A DNA stretch of 40,804 nt from contig NC_049982.1 of NCBI RefSeq assembly GCF_000003815.2, positions 33,680,271 to 33,721,074 of the forward strand, written 5' to 3'. The notes under the pieces are model-generated. The model did not search any database, was not told the origin of the DNA, and saw only the letters and a list, made by a program, of their open reading frames with translations. Shown here piece after piece: positions 31,817 to 40,804 of this stretch; within the stretch, counting starts at the first letter, position 1; each line of letters opens with the position of its first letter. The stretch comes from Branchiostoma floridae (lineage: Eukaryota > Chordata > Leptocardii > Amphioxiformes > Branchiostomatidae). The position numbers and the translations under genes were made by a program.

Positions 31817-33004
31817 CTGGGGAGAAATATCAGACTGAGCTTTAGCATGAAGGCTCATCTGTATCCGTAAATGATGTTATATCATACCTGTGCCGCAATA
31901 ACGTTTGATATCGGTGCTCTGGGCCGGGTGATATTCTTCTTAGTTGTTTCACATAGACTTCCATTGATTGAATAGAATACACACCACACAATCTACTGCA
32001 AGCGAACGGAGTTCATTTGTTCAAATTTTTCTCGAATTGATGATCTCAAATCATAACGTTGTAGGCGCAGGTTGAAACAATGTGCCGAGTTTAATCCGTT
32101 TTATGAGTAGGTTGGCAATTAACTGGCAGTTTTCCGACTGCCGAGGATCCGACCTGCGCCGCGGTCGGGCTGGTACCTCGGGTGATACGGAATTCACCCT
32201 GTTGTACTTTATATTTATAGCATTAAAGCTCAACTTTACCTAACCAGTAATTGGACTGACTTTACAAAANNNNNNNNNNNNNNNNNNNNNNNNNNNNNNN
32301 NNNNNNNNNNNNNNNNNNNNNNNNNNNNNNNNNNNNNNNNNNNNNNNNNNNNNNNNNNNNNNNNNNNNNATACACCACTTATTCCCTGCTATTTGCTATA
32401 ATTCATAGATACGAGAGCTTTGTGGGCGCAAATGCAATAAAAACATTTGTTCTGTAGATATTTTACTTTCAATAGAAACTTGTTCAGTTATCAATAGAAA
32501 ATGTCCTCCAAAATCCGACCGATAAATAGATTTTTATGGCATCTATAACTGCACTTTTAATTTACACTCCCCACAAGAGCTGATTTTAGCCACTGACCAC
32601 ATTACTCAGGACAAACAAACGTAATACACGTCCGAAACTCACTCAAATGTCAATTTCGGGGCCTAATTATATTTTGGAAGGGACTCTTTGAGAGTACCTA
32701 CACAAGTAATACAGGCACGAGACCTTTACACAGCCGTCTTTTCTCTATCAAAAGAGTCAAAACCCTAGATTTGGAACCGGATTTCTTTGAAGGAAGAGTG
32801 GATTGGGCATCTGTACCATCTAGATCACCGTCCCAATCTGAACAGAGACGGTGGTGGAAACTGAAGTAGACGGTCCATTCTGTGAACAGAGGCGACACAG
32901 GCTGTCTGGCACCATATTTCAGGGCAAAGTTAACCGTCTAACGTTTATATAAATTTATATTGATATAAATCAGGCAGCTTTACTACGTACGGGGAATGAC
33001 AAAC
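31817..33004. other. VMAT intron with gap, no gene seen
   Basis: The intron between the first two visible exons. It includes a 100-N gap. No exon, RNA gene or clear repeat was identified in the readable part. Confidence 0.5.
32270..32369. other. Assembly gap (100 N, nominal size)
   Basis: A placeholder gap inside the intron between exons 33005 and 31816. No exon is missing here, because the two flanking exons join in phase and match the family without a break. Confidence 0.98.
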
Positions 33005-33045
33005 CTTTGTCTTGACGTTCGGTCTCAACACCATGAGCTGGAGTG
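33005..33045 (-). CDS. VMAT-like exon (loop before TM7)
   Basis: This is a 41-nt exon reading LQLMVLRPNVKTK. It starts with two bases that finish a split codon, here compatible with Ala as in the family motif AIQLFVLQP. The acceptor is attgtag before CACTCC and the donor is AAAG before gtttgt. It ends in phase 0, which matches the next exon beginning GTT GAC. It is the most upstream exon found in the window. Nothing exon-like was seen on the minus strand from 33046 to 40804, so the upstream intron exceeds 7.7 kb. Confidence 0.82.
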
Positions 33046-34089
33046 CTACAATACAAATAAACCAATGACAAATCAGTGATGCATACAGTCAAATTATATA
33101 TGACGTTCATTGGCTTGGATTGTGAATTGAAAAACTGTGTAAAGAGGATTTTGTACCAAATTCAGATGAAACAAGAGTTTGGAGACCCCATCCTTCCATG
33201 AACTATTTAGAGATTTCGAAAGAAAAAAGCATTAAATTTCTTATTCATTTGCAAAATCTATGCATGGTGATGTTCATGTTTTCATTAGTTAGTATATAAT
33301 TAGCGTATGTCAAGGCCACAGTATGTATTTTTAATGGCTGACATCCTCTGGATTACACAAACAGCCAAAATACTGAGATGGGGCCACAAAAATAGCTAAA
33401 TTTTTCAAAATAGACACCACAAACATTGTAACATGAAATGAATCAAAGCATGATATCACAGCCAACAAAGTATTCATTTATGTATTCAAGATGAACACTT
33501 CTGTAGTAAAAGTGACACTAGTGTGGTATTCCTTATTTTCAAGTTGGCAAATTCAGGCATGGCCACTTCTACAACTATCCAGCTTGTCTTCTAGAATAGC
33601 ACCAATGGCTACCTCCCTCGTGTCACTTCTACAAGGACAATTAATAGGATAGAGTATATAGCTTTGGCAAAGATGTAAACAAATATATATAATATGAGAT
33701 ATTTATTTGCATAATTTATGACGAAATCGTATGATTCCATTGTTTTCCATAACTGGACTTAAATAAATGTAACACATGTGATTTATGATAGGTAGAACAT
33801 TGGCAGATACCAAACTCATTTGTATCATCTATGCAAAAATTACAAAACCACTTAATGATACATAATTGAGATTTTATACATGTGACATGTTATTTGCCTG
33901 TCATCTACAAAAGATCTAAATATTTTATGGAGGTACGAGGTCGCCGACCTTTCGATTATAGTCCCTTATTAGACCATATGTGCCACTTCTCAGGTGATAT
34001 ACAGCAACCACAACACACTATCAACTGATACCCTTAGGCTTTACCCATGACCTACATGTAGAATATGTCATTCTATACCAAGGGGGTTT
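33046..34089. other. Upstream VMAT intron or 5' region, no gene seen
   Basis: AT-rich. Around 33700-33720 a tatttgcataatttatgac block resembles the ATTTGCAT repeat family, too weak for a separate call. Confidence 0.4.
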
Positions 34090-34680
34090 AAAATAAAAAC
34101 TTAACCTCTGCTATTGTACTACTGCCAACCACAAGGTGGTTATAAACGCTCTATAGCTAGAACGGTCGGCGTCACAATACCTACCTACGTTCCAAATATC
34201 ATCACAATCCATCAACAGATTCTACAAGGCACAAGTTTACACCACATAAAGTTCAATTTAACACCTACCCACCAACAAACCTAAAAAGAATTGACATCAC
34301 ATACAACAGCCAGGTCCAAAGATGTAATACAAAAAGTGCTGCTGCAGTACCAAGATGAACAAACAGGGGGATTAAAATGAACCCTCATAATCTCCATCAC
34401 CAAGCCCCCACCTACCCAACCACCATAAACTATCGCAATCCATTGTGCGGTTCTTAAGATATAACCTGACATACCGTCAAGTGTCACTGCCCTCGGGGTA
34501 GTAATCACTAGCGTTTTCACCTCCTCTAGAAACTTCGTCCCCCTCCCGGGGAAGGCTAGTCGGCTGTGACACCGGACCCGACACAGTATTCCACTGAATC
34601 CAGTATTCCAATGAATGGTTCTTACGTTATGCTGACAAATATTCAGAAATGCGAAAAAAAAATCCCTTGCCATGGAGGCT
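34090..34680 (-). repeat. Dispersed-repeat-like segment (minus orientation)
   Basis: Read on minus it contains gttgatggattgtgatgata, ggaatgtaggtaggtattgt and accttgtggttggcagta. These phrases resemble degenerate dispersed repeats I have seen in marine invertebrate genomes, but the family is not identified. The 130-aa minus frame across it has no recognisable domain and I do not treat it as a gene. Confidence 0.4.
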
Positions 34681-34705
34681 TATCATCAAGCACATTTACC
34701 ATGTT

Positions 34706-34720
34706 GGGGGGGGGGGGGGG
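34706..34720. repeat. 15-bp G homopolymer
   Basis: A run of 15 G, a likely site of sequencing slippage. Confidence 0.9.
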
Positions 34721-35184
34721 CTAGCTCTAAATGTTATGAAGTAGATTTCTAGCGAGGTCAACGCCCATGAAGCCGGTTCTTTCAAATGCAGAGTAACCAA
34801 TTAACGCCAGACCGGTGGCACGCGAGGGCCAGGGACGAATGTTTCCCACCTATTGTCCGTCGATTACTAGCTGTTAGATACCGTCAATACATTACAAAGG
34901 GCATCTTTGTGGGGGTTCCTTTAGTTCGCAGCATGTATTTTTATGAGCTGGTCCCTTTGAATGCTGGTTATATAGAATAGAAGGACGGACTGAATAATCA
35001 ACAAACAACACGACTTGAGTGCATAACGCATATATTTGACAAACAAAAGTCACAACTTTTTGGGGTGACAACATTTTGGGGGAGTGACAAGAAGCGAAAC
35101 ATTTCAGTTACAAAAGTACGACCGTATAGTGATAAAAAGTAAAATATTCAACAAAGAAAACTTGTTTAAAAAGTTAAAAAAAAT

Positions 35185-35256
35185 TGCACCACGTCAGGTT
35201 CGAACTCTGGTCCAAAAGTTACAAATCCAATCACTAGTCAACTACGCCACGAAGCC
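35185..35256 (-). tRNA. tRNA-like sequence with Pol III boxes, probably SINE or pseudo-tRNA
   Basis: On minus it is 72 nt long, starting ggcttcg. It has an A-box-like tggcgtagttga, a B-box-like gagttcgaacctg, and a tttgtaa loop that would give anticodon TGT (Thr). A run of eight T follows at about 35183-35176, a Pol III terminator. The acceptor and anticodon stems do not pair well, so it is unlikely to be functional. A tRNA-derived SINE head is the other reading. Confidence 0.4.
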
Positions 35257-35329
35257 TTGAGGTTCAAATTGACGAAAAAATAGAACTAAATTCACCGTCA
35301 ACCCTGTTGTACGCATAATCTGATTTACC

Positions 35330-35760
35330 TCTCTGCTGTTTCTGTGCTGCTTGCCTTCTTGGTCTCTTGACTGGAACTCTTTGGTCTCCTCGTAAGTTTG
35401 GAATTCTTTCATCCGCGTTGCTCCTTTTTAGTTGCAGTTTCTTTGTGGAAGGCTCTCTTGTAGCGTTGCTCTCTCTCTATTGCTTTTAGGGCGTCAGCCG
35501 CTGGCGATCTTGGGGACAGGGATATCCTGATACTTCAGAAGGATAGACGAAGACGTTTCGTTGTTGGCACTGTGCACAGCTTACGCGTAGTGACCAGCCA
35601 GAGCTGTCGACAAGGTACGATTCTTTGGCACAGATTTACTAAACTGTCGATTTGCAGACTCATGTTTGTGTTCAATCCGTATCTTGTTGACGCTTCTTCT
35701 CCTGGTCTCTTCATGACCTTCTTCATGTCTTCTCTGTCGTTATAATCAGGCAAACAGGAT
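35330..35760 (-). pseudogene. Decayed coding remnant, unknown protein (part 2)
   Basis: A minus-strand frame from about 35760 reads LPDYNDREDMKKVMKRPGEE and goes on through NTNMSLQIDSLVNLCQRIV to a stop at 35535. The same frame then continues, charged and Lys/Glu-rich (ALKAIEREQRYKRAFHKE), past further stops to about 35331. I do not recognise the family. It may be the downstream part of the remnant at 37100-38160, separated from it by the plus-strand CR1-like insertion. Likely from a mobile element, by inference. Confidence 0.4.
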
Positions 35761-35789
35761 TTTTCTTTGTGCCCTCAAGAAAGGAACTG

Positions 35790-37014
35790 ATGCCCCATGC
35801 CATAGTGCGGCCACTGTTAAGGAATCGTCCGTGACTGGTGCATGCAGGATATCCTTCCTAACCTGGACCCTCGACAGTTCGGTTCTCTCCATTGTTGCTC
35901 AACAGTACATTACCAGACTCGTCTCGTACACAACATCCTTGAGGCATCAGACAGACCAGGCTACGTGACAACACTTGTTCCCACCGACTTTTCTAGAGCG
36001 TTTGACTATGTCCACCACCAGACTGCCATTTGCAAGTTACTTGACCTTGGTGTCCGCCCGTCCATCGTACCCTGGGTGAGCAGTTTCCTGTCAGGGCGGC
36101 GTCAGCGTGTGAGATACCAGGGCACGGTCTAGGACTGGCAAACTCTGACGTGTGGTGTGCATCAGGGAACAAAGTTAGGTCCACTGTTTTTTCTAGCCTT
36201 AGTTAATAACGCCCTTTCAAGTAACGAAACGTCTTCAGATGGCTTTAAGTATGTTGATGACATGTCTATTTCCTAATCACGACGTCGACGTGTGTCTGCA
36301 ACACCAAGGATTCTGGACGACATCAATGGCTTTACTTGTTGGACTGAGACCAACTTCATTTCCTTGAACCCATCTAAGTGCATGGTGATGGTGTTTTGCT
36401 TCATGAGAAATCCTCCACCACCGCATGTAATCACTATTAGACCAACCCAACTAGAGGTTGTGCAGGCAGTACGTATCCTGGGAGTTATCCTCCAGTACAA
36501 CCTCAAATGGACTCAACATGTGACAACAATTGTCAGCAAAGGGAGCAAACGACTATACATGATAAGAAACCTGAAGAAGCACGGAATGGACATGTGTGAT
36601 CTTATACCAATTTACATTGGTTTCGTACGGCCACTTCTGGAGTACGCATGCGTCGTCTGGCACCCGGGACTGTCCAGAGATCAATCAGCGATGATTGGGC
36701 GAGTCCGGATGAGAGCCCTGAGGATCATACTGGGACCAGAGTACGTCACCGATGAGTCTGCTCTGCGCATAACAGGCCTCAGTCGTCTGGACTCTAGAAG
36801 GGACATCCTATGTCTTAGATATGCACAATTTCTTGCGAACTCTAGCAGATACAGTTCATGGCTCCATTGCGGCGGGGGGATGTCCACAACAGCACTCTCC
36901 CCTTTTGCGTTAGACTCCTCAATGAAAACGTGTAGCGTTTTAAGAATCGGATATGTTAGTTTTAACAAATTAAATACGTTGTATGTATGTATGTATGTAT
37001 GTACATGTACATAA
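35790..37014 (+). mobile_element. CR1-like non-LTR retrotransposon, RT with two in-frame stops
   Basis: One frame covers 35821-37014 with only two stops: TAG at 36130 and TAA a few codons after the YVDD box. Visible blocks are MQDILPNLDPRQFGS, TDFSRAFDYVHH (first catalytic Asp), LLDLGVRPSIVPWVSSFLSG, VHQGTKLGPLFF, FKYVDDMS (catalytic Asp pair), SLNPSKCMVMVF, RILGVILQYNLKW and RPLLEYACVVWHPGLS. These match the CR1/L2-type RT and its C-terminal thumb. The endonuclease and ORF1 are missing, so it is 5'-truncated at about 35770-35800. The 3' end runs into a TGTA microsatellite at 36979-37000. Confidence 0.85.
36979..37000. repeat. TGTA microsatellite at the 3' end of the CR1-like copy
   Basis: About five copies of tgta followed by catgtaca. 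Short 3' microsatellites are typical of CR1-type elements. Confidence 0.8.
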
Positions 37015-37083
37015 TGAAGAGATCAATGTACAAAAATTGCAATTCAGCCCTTGGGATGCAACAGCTTTTTAATCTAACAAACC

Positions 37084-37086
<3 letters not shown>

Positions 37087-37132
<46 letters not shown>
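37087..37132. repeat. TC dinucleotide microsatellite
   Basis: About 23 uninterrupted TC units. The RERERE and SLSLSL peptides in overlapping frames are translations of this repeat. Confidence 0.97.
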
Positions 37133-37137
<5 letters not shown>

Positions 37138-38160
37138 GTTTCGTATGTGTGCTGGAAAGATCTCTTTCACATTTGTGTCATTCTCGGCAAATCTCCCGAA
37201 GTTGTGGAAGGAGGGCTGCTCAGGTTTGTGTCCTCGCCCAGAACCCAGTGGACCCTGGTACATTGCATCAGTCCCTCTTAATAGGAGAATCTACTCCTTT
37301 CCTGGTAGCTGCATTCGTGGCTTTTACGATGTTTCCCCATCGCCTCATGTCCTTCTAGTTTTCCTCCAAAATGATTTCATGTATTTGTTGACTAATTTCT
37401 GCATCCCAGACAGGCTCGGTACCGGTCAGTCCAGTGTCTCGACTATTTCCCTGAATTTTGTTTGGTCCAATGAGATTGTTGAACAAAGCGACCTGCAATG
37501 CCTTGTTTGAGACGACTATCTTCTGTCCTGATGCCCGCTGGCCTTTCGTTTCATCATAGGAAGGTCACTTGTACTTATATTAACATGCAGTGCAGACGGA
37601 AGTCTCTTCTGTGGCTACCCCTCTTTTCTTCTTCCTCTTTCTAGATAGCCAAACAAGTTCGTTACACTTGGGATTAGGAGATATTGTGTCATGCTCACTC
37701 TGGGAGGAGGCACATGCCCTGATTGCAGATCCTGTCGGCCAGATTCTGTAGCCTGCTAAGCTGTCTTCGTCATCACTCGCATCTTCCTTGTCCTGTGTGT
37801 CAACATCACTGAGTGCTTCCATCCTGGCCGTAGAATTGGAGGTCTGCTTTTCTTCGCTACTATCCTGGCAAGGTCGAGAATTGGTTCTCCCTCTCTATCT
37901 ATGTTGACCATGAGATAATACTGTTCTTCAGTCAGCCTCTGGTAGGTAGGCAGATGTCCTCCTTGGTTCCAAGGAGTATGTCCCCTCTTGAACAGAATTT
38001 TGCCGCGTGAGGCCGAACTTCTTTCTCTGTGGCATGATAGCTCAAAGAGGTTCCTAATCTCTGCCAGAATTAATTCTGAGATTCCTGGCGAACCTCCTTT
38101 AAGTTTATAAGGACTTTTGACATATCCTGGGGGTGTTATCAATGCCCCCATGCCCACCGG
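37100..38160 (-). pseudogene. Decayed coding remnant, unknown protein (part 1)
   Basis: On minus, one frame (38157-37756, 133 codons) includes SPGISELILAEIRNLFELSC, HTPWNQGGHLPTYQRL and EEQYYLMVNIDREGEPILDL. It then shifts by one base into a second frame (from 37822) with an acidic DTQDKEDASDDEDS stretch and RKRKKKRG. That frame continues past stops at 37580 and 37565 through SNKALQVALFNNLIGPNKI and EISQQIHEIILEEN to stops at 37355 and beyond, then a further shift to FHNFGRFAENDTNVKEIF. Long stretches open except for isolated stops and shifts suggest a recently decayed protein. I do not recognise the family. A mobile-element gene or a host pseudogene are both possible. Confidence 0.45.
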
Positions 38161-39030
38161 GAGGGGGAGCTGGAACTTTCGAAGGAAATTCCAGGATATT
38201 GTGTCATTCAGGTGTGTTTCGGAATCATGAATGGACAGGTTAAGTTAAGTCAGATTTGTTGACTTAAAATGTAGAGAAATGTAGGGAATGACTTGACCTA
38301 CTTCTGACCTACTTTTGAGGGACAAATTTTAAAATGTACTCAAAATATTCTAAAAGTGGTGTGTAAAATGAAGACCATTGGGCATTTGTGAACTTTGGAA
38401 GCTAAACACTTTCATCTTTATTAAACTGTGTCATATTTTGACAGTATTGCTCTTATTTCTCCAAAGAATGCTGCTACTCTCTGGGAGTAGCATAAACGCT
38501 GTGCTTACAGCTAGGCTTATTATGCCTGCCTTGACCCTTCCAGACAAAGGTTTGATTGATGACTCCCATATGCCTTTGGCTTGTCAGATAGCTTTAATCT
38601 TTTGTGTTGTGTCTTAGAACTCTTCCCTCTTAGCTTTCAAGTGTTGACAGCTGTCATTCTCGTTGTTTTTCTATACCAGTAGGTTTAACGTCAAAGTTGA
38701 GTTGCGCGGTAGAGGGCACAAATTGGGAATACGATCATAGTCCCAACCTAAAATCCTTGAAAACCTTTCTTTTCCTTCGAATTTTTTTGCCCAACCTGGA
38801 GATTTTTTGGGTAAGAGGAACAGGTAAGGTGTAAGCTTTCCCATTTTGGTCGAAATCTGTTCCGTTCACCCATTTTGTTGTAGTAGTATTCATTGAGTTG
38901 TAGGGTTCCGCGGAGGGATACAAGAGGTGATTTAGGGTTAAAGGTAAGGTCTATTTATTTACTAAATATTGTTATCGTATTGTTACATTGCAATCTATAC
39001 TACAGTTTATGGATTTACAATATATTGTTT
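38161..39030. other. No feature recognised
   Basis: Non-coding text without clear repeats. It includes duplicated acttgacctac/tctgacctac words at 38290-38312. Confidence 0.4.
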
Positions 39031-39039
39031 TTTCTTTGT

Positions 39040-40440
39040 CTCTTCTTCTCCTGTCAAATCTTCAAATGGGATCAACTTTTTAATTTTTTGGCCAAATGAG
39101 CTGAAATTCGGCATGGAGGTAGGAATAGCAAATACCCCCAGGTTTTTTTTTTCACTTTTTGAAATGGAGGCCTTAGAAATTATGATATTTAGTTTTTTTG
39201 GTAATTTTTAGACCAAATATGTATATTTTGGGTCCCTGTGCCCTGGTATTACAACCTAATGATCTGAAATTTGGCACAGAGGTGCATTGGACATATGACC
39301 ACAAGACCTCATTAACCCTTTCTTCATAGGTCACTCAAAAAATTAGTTATTTGGGGGGTTTGGCCATTTTTGACGAAAAATGTATATTTTTGGCTCCTAT
39401 GCCCTAGTATGGAAACCAAATGACCTGCAAATCGATACATAGGTGCATTAGGCATATGAGCACAGAGCTCCATCAATAATCTCTTCATAGATCATTTAAA
39501 AAACTAGTTATTTTGGGGGGTTTTGGACATTTTTGACTAAAATGTATATTATTGGCTCCTACGCCCTTGTATGGAAACTTAATGACCTGAATTTCGGCAT
39601 GAAGGTGTGTCTGGCAGGTGCCCACAGTACTTCATTTTCACTTTGGGCATACATTACTTTAAATTGTTGGATTTGGGGATTTTTTGGGATTTTAAGTTTT
39701 GGCTCCTGCGCCTATGTATGGAAACCAAATGGTCTGAAATTTGGTATGAAGGTGCGTATGGTATGTAGCCACAGTGTTCTGTTCACACTTATGGTGTACA
39801 TCAATCAAAAATTGTTACATTTGGGATTTTTTTACCAAAAATGTATATTTTTGCTTCCTGTGTCATAAGAAAGCCAACTGATCTGGAATTTGGTATTGGG
39901 GTAGCTTTAGCACTATAAATGAAAAATGGGTCACATAGACCGGTCCATTTTGCATAGATAGGGATGTTCGAGAAGAGTCCATTCTTGTATGGGGGTTGGT
40001 AGCGGGACGATGTTGTAGGACAGGTCAATTCCTGCGAAAGGTTGATATGGACCTGTACATTTTGGCATAGGTATGAATATGGATTGTAAAATGCTGTATT
40101 GCTTGGGAGCAAACGTCGACTTTTCTAGTTTCTTCTTTCTTTCTCCTGTCGCGATCGTTAAAGTGATTCCTCTCCGTTGTCCCTGCACCGAACGACTTGA
40201 AATTTGGTGCAAAGGTAGAGTGGGCCAATACCCAGACACTTTTTTTCTGTTTTTGATAAATAGCTTTAAAATGATTTTATGGATGTTTTTAGGTGGTGTT
40301 CTGACCGAACTGTATAATTGTGCCTCCCGTGCCTAGGTATTAAGCCCAAGGGAGACGAAATTTGGTATGATAGTGCATGAGATATTTACTAAAAGGACCC
40401 CGTTATCATTTTTGGCACAAAATCACCTAAAAATGATTTA
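39040..40440 (+). repeat. Modular repeat, 147-163 bp units with a fixed head
   Basis: The head cttctcctgtcaaatcttc (39047-39065) is followed by units in which (g)ctgaaatttggcat-type sequence starts at 39101, 39264, 39425, 39587, 39734 and 39883 (spacing 163, 161, 162, 147, 149). Each unit carries gtatatttttggctcct, a gccctngtatggaaacc block and ggtgcattaggcatatg-like sequence. A second head (tttctttctcctgtcgcg, about 40136-40153) starts another short array with units at 40196 and 40354. The same family is inverted at 15690-16142. Non-coding. The many short frames are repeat translations. Confidence 0.85.
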
Positions 40441-40804
40441 TAAGCCAATTTGGTGGGTTTTTTTCGTTTTCGTCTTCACCGCCTCTGAGCGTGTCACCAT
40501 ATATGATAAATGACGTAATCACCTTGCTTGCTTGCCTGCGCGACTCTGAACTTACTGGTTTAAAAACTTCTTTGTTAGAATTCTTATCTCACGTGATGGA
40601 CGGCCACTCTCACGAGTATGGCAAGTCTACAGGTTTACAGTTGCAGTTCTATCTCACGTAACTTATGTCAGTACATGCAATGATACTCCTACACGGATAT
40701 ATGATCGTGTGTGTGCTATGACTGCAACTGAGTTCGATCGATATCGAAGTTTTGCTGGGAGTCGTTATGGGTAACGTCTGATGTATTACCCGTTCGGGCG
40801 TAAA
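40441..40804. other. No feature recognised at the right edge
   Basis: About 360 bp of mixed sequence. It includes two tatctcacgt(a/g)a words at 40585 and 40650 in the same orientation, and no exon of the VMAT-like gene. Confidence 0.4.

Larger units (their letters stand above)
11134..33045 (-). other. VMAT-like (SLC18A) transporter gene, 3' half
   Basis: Ten coding exons on the minus strand (33005-33045, 31753-31816, 29134-29229, 25608-25686, 23804-23855, 23104-23167, 17345-17396, 16279-16346, 11748-11841 cut by a gap, 11134-11247) join in phase into about 240 codons plus the missing part. They cover the region equivalent to transmembrane segments 7-12 and the C-terminal tail of VMAT1/VMAT2. 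VMATs are proton antiporters of the major facilitator superfamily that load serotonin, dopamine, noradrenaline or histamine into secretory vesicles. Visible support includes [44 protein letters not shown] and [16 protein letters not shown]. These match VMAT rather than the vesicular acetylcholine transporter, which in animals I know of is usually intronless. SLC18A1 and SLC18A2 cannot be told apart here, and this may be the single pre-duplication gene. The N-terminal exons lie beyond the right edge. Confidence 0.92.

Noticed and set aside
34281-34673. 130-aa minus frame
   Set aside because: No recognisable domain and it overlaps repeat-like sequence. Unlikely to be coding.
39533-39868. 111-aa plus frame
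   Set aside because: Lies entirely within the 147-163 bp modular repeat.
33045-40804. Search for upstream VMAT exons (TM1-TM6)
   Set aside because: No minus-strand segment resembling the known N-terminal VMAT blocks with splice sites was found. They must lie beyond the window.

Overview
This is a eukaryotic, intron-rich, repeat-dense genomic window with seven runs of N. No bacterial-type operons, CRISPR arrays or rRNA genes are visible. The one clear host gene is the C-terminal half of a vesicular monoamine transporter-like (SLC18A/VMAT) gene on the minus strand. Ten coding exons can be placed between 33045 and 11134, each with GT/AG borders and matching codon phases. A VMAT with vertebrate-style exon borders, together with many CR1-like and other non-LTR retrotransposons, TTAGGG-type telomere-like repeats and TGTA microsatellites, suggests a marine deuterostome invertebrate. 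Amphioxus (Branchiostoma) is my best guess, by inference only.

Layout. 1-5937 is a satellite array (about 33 monomers of 183/185 bp) with an eight-monomer higher-order repeat of 1474 bp. 5938-6570 is a diverged 200-bp sister satellite. 7083-7480 is a foldback element. 7521-7985 holds three imperfect 169-179 bp tandem units. 8148-8231 is a run of mutated telomere-like hexamers that passes into a 47-57 bp minisatellite (to about 8690). 8700-11133 is AT-rich 3' flank of the VMAT gene.

11134-33045 is the VMAT-like gene region. Its introns are packed with repeats: a 5'-truncated RT fragment (12030-13110, minus), a second RT fragment (13870-15580, plus) split by an L1-like insertion with a target-site duplication, a TTAA-flanked inverted-repeat element (17825-19793), a family with inverted ATGCAAAT pairs (20920-21760 and 26080-26220), another inverted-repeat element (21981-22912), a retrotransposon C-terminal fragment (26560-27450) and a gap-truncated MITE (29343-29653).

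33046-40804 lies upstream of the last visible VMAT exon and shows no further exon. It holds a tRNA-like sequence, a decayed unknown reading frame on the minus strand (about 38160 down to 35330) that appears split by a plus-strand CR1-like reverse transcriptase (about 35790-37014), a TC microsatellite, and a modular 147-163 bp tandem/dispersed repeat (39040-40440) that also occurs inverted inside the VMAT gene at 15690-16142.

The transporter fragment keeps the residues linked to monoamine transport and the C-terminal sorting signal, so it looks functional. The other reading frames look like decayed mobile elements. I found no convincing new multi-gene system. The most unusual structures are the satellite organisation, the modular repeat family and the split unknown reading frame.
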